Below, piece after piece: positions 15,537 through 22,872 of a stretch of DNA of 64,000 nucleotides (within the stretch, counting starts at the first letter, position 1; every line of letters starts with the position of its first letter). The translations under genes and the position numbers were made by a program. The notes under the pieces were generated by a model. It was not told the origin of the DNA. It searched no databases and saw nothing but the letters and a program-made list of their open reading frames with translations. Source of the DNA: Merdibacter massiliensis (GTDB lineage: Bacteria > Bacillota_I > Bacilli_A > Erysipelotrichales > Erysipelotrichaceae); assembly GCF_900155395.1 (NCBI RefSeq), contig NZ_LT699727.1, positions 186,001 through 250,000 of the forward strand, given 5' to 3'.

Positions 15537-17414
15537 TTACTCTTCTTCGCTGTCAAATTGAGAATTATACAATTGTGTATAGAAACCATTCGCCTTCATC
15601 AATTCTTCATGATTGCCTGCTTCAATGATATCGCCATCTTTCATGACCAAGATCAAATCCGCATCACGAATCGTCGATAAACGATGAGCAATGACAAAGC
15701 TGGTACGATTCTCCATTAATTTATCCATACCTTTTTGGATCAATACCTCCGTACGCGTATCGACACTGCTCGTTGCTTCATCCAAGATCAAGATCTTTGG
15801 ATCCGCAAGAAAGGCACGGGCAATGGTCAACAACTGTTTTTGTCCTTGTGAGATATTGCTGCTTTCTTCATTGATGATCGTATCATATCCATGATCCAGC
15901 GTACGGATAAAATGATCAACATAGGCTGCATCTGCTGCTTTGATCACTTCTTCATCACTGGCATCTAATTTTCCATACCGCAGGTTTTCCATGATCGTTC
16001 CATTAAACAGCCAGGCATCTTGTAACACCATACCAAACAAAGCACGCAAATCTTTTCTTCGCATCTGTGTTGTTTGAATGCCATCGATATAAATGGCACC
16101 GCTGTTTAATTCGTAAAAACGCATCAGCAGTTTGATGATCGTTGTCTTTCCAGCACCGGTTGGACCAACGATTGCAATCTTCTTGCCTGGTTTGATATAC
16201 ATCGAGAAATCATGAATGATGATCTTATCCGGTGTATAACCAAAGTGTACATTTTCAAATGTAACCTGACCTTGAATCTTTGTATTGCCTTGTGCATCAA
16301 AGATTTCTACTGGATCTTTGCATTCTTCTACTTCTTCCTCTTCGCTTAAGAATTCAAATACACGTTCTGCAGCTGCCGCAGTTGACTGCAAGATATTCAT
16401 ATTCTGCGCAATCATTGAAATCGGCTGATTAAAGCTGCGGACATAAGTGATGAAGGATTGAATATCACCAATCGTGATCGATCCCTGCATCGCTAAATAA
16501 CCGCCAAGAATAGCCACGCCTACATAGCCTAGATTGCCGACAAATACACTGATCGGCTGCATCAATCCACTTAGAAATTGCGATTTCCATGCCGACTCAT
16601 ACAATTCATCATTCAAGCGGTCAAAGGTTTCCATGCTCTCCTCTTCCCCGTTGAATGCTTTCATGATGATATGCGCCCCATACATCTCTTCAATATGACC
16701 GTTGACATTTCCTAAAGAACGTTGCTGTGCCGCAAAGAATCGCTGCGAGTGTTTAACAACGGTCGTGATCAAAAGCAGTGAAAGCGGAACAACGATCAAA
16801 GCAATCAATGTCATCGGCAATGAAATGCTCAACATCATTACCAGATAACCAACCACTTGTACAAAACTGTTCAACAATTGTGATAAAGATTGATTCATGG
16901 TCTGTTGGATCATATCCACATCGTTTGAAAAACGAGAAAGTACCTCTCCATGTGACTGTCTATCAAAATAAGCAAACGGCAGCCGATTTACTTTTTGAGC
17001 CATCTCATTGCGCAGATTGTAAGCAACTTTTTGAGAGACCCCGGCCATCAGCCAACTTTGGATGAAACCGCAAAGAGTCGAAATCAGATATAAGCCGATC
17101 AATTGCAATAAGATGACCTCAATTGCGCCAAAATCAATATCACCAGTGCCATAGATCTTGGCCATAAAACCTTTTGTCAATTCGGTCGTTGCATTTCCCA
17201 AGATCTTTGGTCCCACGACCATAAAGATCACTGAACAAATAGAGAATAGAAAGGATATAAGAATATTGATACGGTACGGTTTCAGATATCGAATCAGACG
17301 TATCATCGTACCTTTGAAATTTTTTGCTTTTTCAGCAGGACCGTGTCCTCCATGCATGCCGCCCATTGGACCTCTTCTCACTGGTCTTGAAGAATTATTC
17401 GATTGTTTGCTCAT
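15537..17414 (-). CDS. ABC exporter half, active ATPase partner
   Basis: Membrane-plus-ATPase half transporter of 625 residues. A Gly/His-rich N-terminal tail (RRGPMGGMHGGHGP) precedes six membrane spans (about 55-340) and an ATPase domain with Walker A GPTGAGKTT, signature ISQGQKQ and Walker B ending ILILDEATSSVD, so the catalytic Glu is present. The start at 17414 follows AGGAGG and overlaps the end of the upstream partner gene by 20 bases. With that partner, which has a degenerate site, it should form a heterodimeric exporter of the BmrCD/TM287-288 type. The substrate is unknown; an upstream MarR regulator suggests drug or toxic-metabolite export. Confidence 0.92.
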   Translation of the reverse strand: MSKQSNNSSRPVRRGPMGGMHGGHGPAEKAKNFKGTMIRLIRYLKPYRINILISFLFSICSVIFMVVGPKILGNATTELTKGFMAKIYGTGDIDFGAIEVILLQLIGLYLISTLCGFIQSWLMAGVSQKVAYNLRNEMAQKVNRLPFAYFDRQSHGEVLSRFSNDVDMIQQTMNQSLSQLLNSFVQVVGYLVMMLSISLPMTLIALIVVPLSLLLITTVVKHSQRFFAAQQRSLGNVNGHIEEMYGAHIIMKAFNGEEESMETFDRLNDELYESAWKSQFLSGLMQPISVFVGNLGYVGVAILGGYLAMQGSITIGDIQSFITYVRSFNQPISMIAQNMNILQSTAAAAERVFEFLSEEEEVEECKDPVEIFDAQGNTKIQGQVTFENVHFGYTPDKIIIHDFSMYIKPGKKIAIVGPTGAGKTTIIKLLMRFYELNSGAIYIDGIQTTQMRRKDLRALFGMVLQDAWLFNGTIMENLRYGKLDASDEEVIKAADAAYVDHFIRTLDHGYDTIINEESSNISQGQKQLLTIARAFLADPKILILDEATSSVDTRTEVLIQKGMDKLMENRTSFVIAHRLSTIRDADLILVMKDGDIIEAGNHEELMKANGFYTQLYNSQFDSEEE

Positions 17415-19686
17415 CTTCCAATTCCTCCTTTGATAACTGACTGTAGGCGATCTCGCGATAAACATCGCAATCGTTCATCAATTCCTGATGGGTGCCGATT
17501 CCTACGATTCTTCCTTTATCCAATACAATGATCTGATCTGCATGCAAAATAGACGAAATACGCTGTGCTACCATCAAAACGGTACTGCCCTTTTCTTTGC
17601 ACATTTTAGTCAACGCTTTTCGTAAACGAGCATCGGTCTTAAAATCCAATGCAGAAAAAGTATCGTCAAAGATAAATATTTCTGGTTGTTTCATCAATGC
17701 GCGTGCAATGGATAATCGTTGACGCTGACCGCCGGATACATTGCTTCCCCCTTGTGCGATCGGTGTATCAAAACCTTCCGGCTTTTCCTCGATAAATTCC
17801 ATTGCCTGCGCAATGCTGCTGGCTTCTTCCATCTCTTTTCTGTCTGCATCTTTTTTCGCATACTGCAAGTTTGTGGCAATCGTTCCTGTGAACAGATACC
17901 CTTTTTGTGGAACATATCCGATACGTTCCCGCAAATCATGCTGGGAAACATCCTTCACATCGACACCATCGACCAGTACCGTTCCTTCGCTTGCGTCAAA
18001 AAATCTAGGAACCAAATTGATCAATGTTGATTTGCCGCTGCCAGTGCTTCCGATAAATGCAGTCGTTTGACCGGGCTGTGCGGTGAAACTCAAATGATGC
18101 AGAATGGGTTCTTCTGCTCCAGGATATCGAAAAGAAACATCTTGGAATTGTACACAGCCTTTCTTTGTTTCATCAAATGATTTTACCTGCACAGGATCTT
18201 TGATCTGCGGCTGAGTCTTTAAGACTTCATCGATTCGTCCGGCAGCTACTGATGCACGTGGGATCATGATTGACAACATTGTGATCATCATAAAAGCCAT
18301 GATGATCTGCATCGCATACTGCATGAATGCCATCATATCTCCAACCTGCATGACACCGTCACCCACTTGATGTGCCCCGACCCAAACGATCAAAATGGAG
18401 GTGCAGTTCATCACCAGCATGATCAACGGCATCAACAAGCCCATTGAACGGCCGACAAACAACAAGTTTTTCATGATGCGGCGGTTGGCTTCTTCAAATT
18501 TTTTCTCTTCCACTTTCTGATTGTTAAATGCACGAATCACAGACATACCGTCTAAAAATTCACGAACAACTGCATTCAAGTGGTCCATCAATTTTTGTGT
18601 GATGCGGAATTTTGGTAATACGACCAGGAACGCACTGCCCATGATTCCCAAGATGACAATGATGACCAGGGCAATGATCCAGGTCATGCTGACATCGGAT
18701 GTCAACACTTTGATCAAAGCTCCGATACCGATGATCGGCGCATAAATGACCATTCGCAGCATCATGACCAAAACCATCTGTACCTGTTGAATATCGTTGG
18801 TCGTTCTTGTCAATAACGTATTTGTTGAAAAACGTCCAAATTCTATGAGGGAAAAACTTTCTACTTTTTCAAAAACATCATGTCGAACATGCTTTCCCAA
18901 TCCAGCTGCAATACGGCTGGCCAAGAATCCAACACAGACCGCACAGGTTGCTGATCCCAGTGCCAGCAACAACATGAGCCCGCCATTGCTAAACAAATAT
19001 GCATATTGAATAGAATCGGTATCCATACCGATTGCCTTATATTCTTCCAAGACAAATTGTGCATTTGCAGTATCGATCGTGCTTTGTCCCATTGCATCCC
19101 CCAATACATTCATTTGCGATATCATCGCATCTAACTGTTCTTGCGGCAGCATCGACAAAAGATCATACAGATCCTTTCCTTCTGGCAGCTGTTCGTACAT
19201 AGCCAGCATTTGTTTTTGTTCATCCGTTAAAGAAGCTCTCGTATCTGCATCTTGCATTGCCTTTTTCAACGTACCTTCTTGCTGATCCACTCCCATCACG
19301 CAAGTTTCTGCTTGTGACAATGCCATTTTGATTTCTTCATGCGAATAAGGGGCATTTTCCTTTAAAACAAAAAGATCTTCCTTTTTCACTGCAGGATACG
19401 CATCCTGATCTGCCTGTGTCGCATCTTGAACTGTGATCAGTTCATAGCTGTCCGCAAAGACCTTCTTTTGTTCATCACTCATAAATACAGCCATTTTTTC
19501 ATACTCTTGTGAACGAACAGCCTGTAACACCCCATCTTCAATGCCATGTGCATTGATACCGGTATTGACGATATTGGACATATAGTCTGGCATGGTCAAT
19601 TCGCACATCGCCTGTCCAAAAAGCAAAACGATGATGACAAGTATGGATCCGATAAATGGTTTCAGATACTTTCTCAGTTTTAACAT
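17395..19686 (-). CDS. ABC exporter half with degenerate ATPase site
   Basis: Half transporter of 763 residues, longer than usual because about 200 polar residues (roughly 45-235, Gln/Asp/Glu-rich, helical) lie between the first and second membrane spans and must face the outside. The ATPase domain has Walker A GSTGSGKST, signature VSGGQRQ and Walker B FIFDDTFSALD, where Asp replaces the catalytic Glu, as in the degenerate half of heterodimeric exporters. Its start overlaps the marR stop by seven bases and its end overlaps the partner gene, so the three form one operon. Confidence 0.92.
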   Translation of the reverse strand: MLKLRKYLKPFIGSILVIIVLLFGQAMCELTMPDYMSNIVNTGINAHGIEDGVLQAVRSQEYEKMAVFMSDEQKKVFADSYELITVQDATQADQDAYPAVKKEDLFVLKENAPYSHEEIKMALSQAETCVMGVDQQEGTLKKAMQDADTRASLTDEQKQMLAMYEQLPEGKDLYDLLSMLPQEQLDAMISQMNVLGDAMGQSTIDTANAQFVLEEYKAIGMDTDSIQYAYLFSNGGLMLLLALGSATCAVCVGFLASRIAAGLGKHVRHDVFEKVESFSLIEFGRFSTNTLLTRTTNDIQQVQMVLVMMLRMVIYAPIIGIGALIKVLTSDVSMTWIIALVIIVILGIMGSAFLVVLPKFRITQKLMDHLNAVVREFLDGMSVIRAFNNQKVEEKKFEEANRRIMKNLLFVGRSMGLLMPLIMLVMNCTSILIVWVGAHQVGDGVMQVGDMMAFMQYAMQIIMAFMMITMLSIMIPRASVAAGRIDEVLKTQPQIKDPVQVKSFDETKKGCVQFQDVSFRYPGAEEPILHHLSFTAQPGQTTAFIGSTGSGKSTLINLVPRFFDASEGTVLVDGVDVKDVSQHDLRERIGYVPQKGYLFTGTIATNLQYAKKDADRKEMEEASSIAQAMEFIEEKPEGFDTPIAQGGSNVSGGQRQRLSIARALMKQPEIFIFDDTFSALDFKTDARLRKALTKMCKEKGSTVLMVAQRISSILHADQIIVLDKGRIVGIGTHQELMNDCDVYREIAYSQLSKEELEDEQTIE

Positions 19687-20147
19687 GCAGTTTCTCCTCT
19701 CTTAGATTCCACGTTGCTGTCTTGTTCCTGATAATAGGCTACAGCTTTATCTAATATACGTACAAGTGCATTTGCATCCTCTTCTCCAAGTGACAAAAGA
19801 AACGAATGCAGGTTTCTTTGGACTTGTTGATAACATCTTGACATCTGCAACTGTGCCTCAGACGTTGCATGCAGATAGGTCGTTCGCCGATCATTTGCAG
19901 GAATGACCCGTTCCACCCATCCTTTTTCTTCAAATGTCTTTACTACCTGCGATACCGCTGCCGGCGTCACTTTAAAATGACCGCTGATATCATTCATCTT
20001 TACCGGGGCACCTCGCCGTTGACATTGTAAAATGGAATGCAAGATCATCAAATCACGAAATTTCATCCCGCTGTGCACCTTTTTATTCTTTTTTTGAAAT
20101 ATATAGAATAAAGTCAGTAATTGATGCATAATCTCTTTTTCATCCAT
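19680..20147 (-). CDS. MarR-family regulator
   Basis: Winged-helix repressor of 155 residues (helix-turn-helix around MNDISGHFKVTPAAVSQVVK, wing near RVIPANDRRTTYLH). It heads the operon with the two ABC genes and probably represses it. The start at 20147 follows GGAGG at eight bases; an earlier in-frame codon at 20183 would lie inside the ribosome binding region. The palindromes at 20168-20197, between its promoter and its start, are the likely autoregulatory site. Confidence 0.92.
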   Translation of the reverse strand: MDEKEIMHQLLTLFYIFQKKNKKVHSGMKFRDLMILHSILQCQRRGAPVKMNDISGHFKVTPAAVSQVVKTFEEKGWVERVIPANDRRTTYLHATSEAQLQMSRCYQQVQRNLHSFLLSLGEEDANALVRILDKAVAYYQEQDSNVESKRGETAC

Positions 20148-20167
20148 CGAATCGCCTCCAAAAAAAC

Positions 20168-20197
20168 TTAAGTTACTTAACAATTAACTTACTAAAG
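20168..20197. promoter_or_regulatory. MarR operator, two half-related palindromes
   Basis: TTAAGTTACTTAA (20168-20180) is a palindrome about a single centre base; a related copy TTAACTTACTAAAG follows at 20184-20197, 16 bases on. Both lie between the -10 box and the ribosome binding site of marR, the usual place for a MarR operator. Confidence 0.65.
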
Positions 20198-20198
20198 T

Positions 20199-20226
20199 AT
20201 TATATGCAAAAAATGTTTCTTGTCAA
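20199..20226 (-). promoter_or_regulatory. marR-ABC operon promoter
   Basis: TTGACA (20221-20226) and TATAAT (20199-20204) on the minus strand with a 16-base spacer, both boxes perfect. Confidence 0.8.
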
Positions 20227-20271
20227 TCATTATCGTTCACAAAATTTCCCATAATTTTATAAGGACATTAC

Positions 20272-20314
20272 AATAGAAAAGGATAGGTGTCACGATCACC
20301 TATCCTTTTCTATT
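20272..20314. repeat. 18-bp perfect hairpin
   Basis: Arms 20272-20289 and 20297-20314 are exact complements with a seven-base loop. There is no T run beyond the stem in either direction, although the stem ends are AT-rich. It may act as a weak bidirectional terminator between the small ORF and marR. Confidence 0.6.
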
Positions 20315-20346
20315 ACAACGCTCTTTGGTCAAAAGAAGAACACCAT

Positions 20347-20374
20347 TAAAAAAGAATCCCCCAATCACGGATTC
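20347..20374 (-). terminator. terminator of the 68-residue ORF
   Basis: GAATCC (20354-20359) pairs with GGATTC (20369-20374); on the minus strand six T follow. It lies two bases after the ORF stop. Confidence 0.7.
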
Positions 20375-20376
20375 CT

Positions 20377-20583
20377 CTACGGCTCATTCAGCTCAACAAT
20401 CTTCCGATGTCCCCGCTGATTCCGCTTCAGCCATTTGCTGGCTGCTTGCTCGTCTTTCAGCCGTACAATGATTGCGTTAGGACAAGAGGCAAGAATCCGC
20501 TGAACATCTGCGGTCGTGCCTCTTATCAGTCGAATCTCACGTCGCAGTTTGATGCCATAGATGCATTCTCGTCCATGCTGCAT
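20377..20583 (-). CDS. small basic hypothetical protein, 68 aa
   Basis: No family recognised. The protein is rich in Arg and Lys, with no membrane segment and no cysteine pair. It is probably real: AAGGAG precedes the ATG by seven bases and a terminator follows directly after the stop. It stands alone between the marR operon and a thioesterase gene. The 175 bases upstream (20584-20758) are AT-rich with several CATTGAA-like words but no clear second gene. Confidence 0.6.
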   Translation of the reverse strand: MQHGRECIYGIKLRREIRLIRGTTADVQRILASCPNAIIVRLKDEQAASKWLKRNQRGHRKIVELNEP

Positions 20584-20758
20584 ATCATCACTCCTTATAC
20601 ATATTGTAATACATTATTTCTATTTTTACAAAATGAATATACAGCTTTTATCTACATTCTGTGACGTGTTTCGACTTTTCAATCAGCGATTGTATGCTTC
20701 TCATTGAATAGAAACAGCTTTTCAATGAAAGCGATTTCTTTTCATTGTTTACAATCTC

Positions 20759-21190
20759 TTACACGCTTTTTGTATTGATTGCATATGCGCCGTTTGCGCT
20801 GGCAATGACATTCCCCTCTTGATCATAAGCAACTGCTCTGGTCATTGCCATGCGGCTTCCTGCATGATCACATGTAGCTTCAATACGCAATATATCCCCT
20901 GCCGTAGATCCTTTCACAAAATTTACGGCTAATTGGATCGTGGGCGTAAAAACTGCTTGTGAAAAAACATAGGCAGCTCCGCCCATGGCCACATCCAGCA
21001 TAGCAGACAGAATACCGCCATGCGTATGATTCACCGGATTCATTTCCCAAGATTGCAGCGGAAACTGAACTACCAGTGTCTGGCTATCTTTTTTCAGTTC
21101 TATCAACTGCATCTCCAACATTGCGTTGATCGTGTCTTTCTTCTCGTTTCGCAGATTCACAAAGTGATGAATTCTTTCGTCCAAGTTCAT
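20759..21190 (-). CDS. PaaI-type hotdog thioesterase
   Basis: Single hotdog-fold domain of 143 residues, expected to hydrolyse acyl- or aryl-CoA thioesters. The family core NHTHGGILSAMLDVAMGGAA contains the HGG turn and the Asp next to the active site. The ribosome binding site GGAATGGGAG precedes the ATG. It is divergent from the dGTPase gene and transcribed alone. The substrate cannot be told from sequence. Confidence 0.85.
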   Translation of the reverse strand: MNLDERIHHFVNLRNEKKDTINAMLEMQLIELKKDSQTLVVQFPLQSWEMNPVNHTHGGILSAMLDVAMGGAAYVFSQAVFTPTIQLAVNFVKGSTAGDILRIEATCDHAGSRMAMTRAVAYDQEGNVIASANGAYAINTKSV

Positions 21191-21266
21191 CTCCCATTCC
21201 TCCTATTCACATTTTTTTATTCTACCCTTTTCTACCCAATAACGCAAATCAAGTTACAATGAACCA

Positions 21267-21275
21267 TGTTATAAT
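21267..21275 (+). promoter_or_regulatory. dGTPase promoter
   Basis: Extended -10, TGTTATAAT, with a TTACAA-like word upstream at 21254-21259. Confidence 0.55.
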
Positions 21276-21300
21276 AGTAAAAGAAAATGGAGGGATCTTC

Positions 21301-22731
21301 ATGAATAGAATGAATTGGAATCAATTGCTCAGTGAAGAACGAATTCCGCAAAGCAAGAAAAATAACAATCTGACATCTTTGCGCAGCGAAGTGGAAAGTG
21401 ATTATTATCGAATCATCAACAGTGCTTCTTTTCGCCGCCTGCAGGACAAGACACAAGTGTTTCCTTTAGACCGCGGGGATTTCGTACGGACACGGCTGAC
21501 ACATTCACTGGAGGTATCAGCGGTTGCAAAATTTATTGGAAAACAGGTTTGTTCACAGATCATTGAACAAGGATTGGAAAAAGAAGATATCAATACCCAT
21601 GATATGGTAGAAACATTGGCGTGTGCTTCGCTGATCCACGATATCGGCAATCCGCCTTTCGGGCATTTTGGAGAATCTGCCATCCAAAACTGGTTTCAGC
21701 AGCACTTAAAACAAATACCTTACAACGAGCAGGAAAGCATCCATGATGTATTAAATGAACAACAGCGAAATGATCTATATTATTATGAAGGAAATGCACA
21801 AAGCCTGCGGATCATCACCAGACTGCACCGTCTCAACAGCAAATACGGATTGCATTTAACAAGCGGGGTTTTGGATACGATCATCAAGTATCCTTGCGAT
21901 TCTACAGCCAAAAAAATGGAAAGTGACAAACCAAAAGATCAACGCTCTTTATTACGAAAAAAACACGGATATTTTTACAGTGAAGAAGCAATCTACAGAC
22001 AGATCAAAGAAAATACCGGTACAGCGCAGACAAGGCATCCTTTGACATTCATCCTGGAAGCAGCTGATGACTTAGCCTATATATTCTCTGATCTAGAAGA
22101 TGGCTACAATAAAGGATCTTACAGTTATGATGAATTGCGGCAGCAACTCATTGACGGAAAGGATGAAGGCGGTTTACGCCGATTGGAAAACTTATATAAA
22201 AAATTTCAGGAAGATCACACACTGCAAAATAACTCGACCCGCACCGCTATATTTAACTGGTTGACCGCAAAACAGCTCTTTTGCATTTCAGAAGTATCAA
22301 AAGCATTTATCGAGCATTATGAAGAAATCATGCACGGGACATTTGAAAAAGAGCTTTTGGCTGTATGCAGTCAAGCTTCCGTGATTTCCAGATTGAAAAA
22401 ATTTGCTTTTGACCGCGTATATCAAACACGGCCGATCATCAAATTAGAACTGATGGGAAATGAGATCATCTCCTTTCTGCTTGCACAATTTGTAGATGCA
22501 GCGTTACACCTAGATCGTCCTGAACCGATGAATGACATCCAAGAAAAATATTATCGGTTATTATCAAAAAACTATATTGAAAATTATTACGATTCCGTTC
22601 AAGGGTTACAGGATGATCGTGAGAAGGTCTACTATCGTTTGCTGTTAGCTGCAGACTTTGTTGCCGGGATGAGCGATTCTTATGCAAAGACCCTCTATCA
22701 AGAAATCAAAGGAATTGCTGCATTAAGTTAA
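21301..22731 (+). CDS. dgt: dGTP triphosphohydrolase
   Basis: HD-domain enzyme that splits dGTP (or other dNTPs) into nucleoside and triphosphate, tuning dNTP pools. The metal motifs are RLTHSLEVSAV near residue 70 and CASLIHDIGNPPFGHFGE near residue 110; the family N-terminus SDYYRIINSASFRRLQDKTQ is present. The start at 21301 follows GGAGG; the frame is open a little further upstream, into the promoter. 476 residues is normal. Two terminators follow and separate it from the convergent gene at 22873. Confidence 0.94.
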   Translation: MNRMNWNQLLSEERIPQSKKNNNLTSLRSEVESDYYRIINSASFRRLQDKTQVFPLDRGDFVRTRLTHSLEVSAVAKFIGKQVCSQIIEQGLEKEDINTHDMVETLACASLIHDIGNPPFGHFGESAIQNWFQQHLKQIPYNEQESIHDVLNEQQRNDLYYYEGNAQSLRIITRLHRLNSKYGLHLTSGVLDTIIKYPCDSTAKKMESDKPKDQRSLLRKKHGYFYSEEAIYRQIKENTGTAQTRHPLTFILEAADDLAYIFSDLEDGYNKGSYSYDELRQQLIDGKDEGGLRRLENLYKKFQEDHTLQNNSTRTAIFNWLTAKQLFCISEVSKAFIEHYEEIMHGTFEKELLAVCSQASVISRLKKFAFDRVYQTRPIIKLELMGNEIISFLLAQFVDAALHLDRPEPMNDIQEKYYRLLSKNYIENYYDSVQGLQDDREKVYYRLLLAADFVAGMSDSYAKTLYQEIKGIAALS

Positions 22732-22756
22732 AAAGGAGACCATTTTGGTCTCCTTT
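22732..22756 (+). terminator. hairpin after dgt
   Basis: AAAGGAGACC (22732-22741) and its complement (22747-22756) around a five-base loop, starting at the dgt stop. The T run is only that inside the stem. Confidence 0.6.
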
Positions 22757-22798
22757 ACAGGCAGTAAAAATCAATCAGATATGGGATATATTGTATCA

Positions 22799-22831
22799 AC
22801 CATCTTGCCGCAGAAGACAAGATGGTTTTTT
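22799..22831 (+). terminator. main dgt terminator
   Basis: ACCATCTTG (22799-22807) pairs with CAAGATGGT (22818-22826), followed by a run of T to 22831. Confidence 0.85.
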
Positions 22832-22872
22832 AATTACTTGCATATCTCTAGTTCCCTTCTTCCTGCATGCTC

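Noticed and set aside
20690-20755. Three CATTGAA-like words as a small repeat array
   Set aside because: Copies are short, in mixed orientation and imperfect; pairing between them is weak and not followed by T runs.
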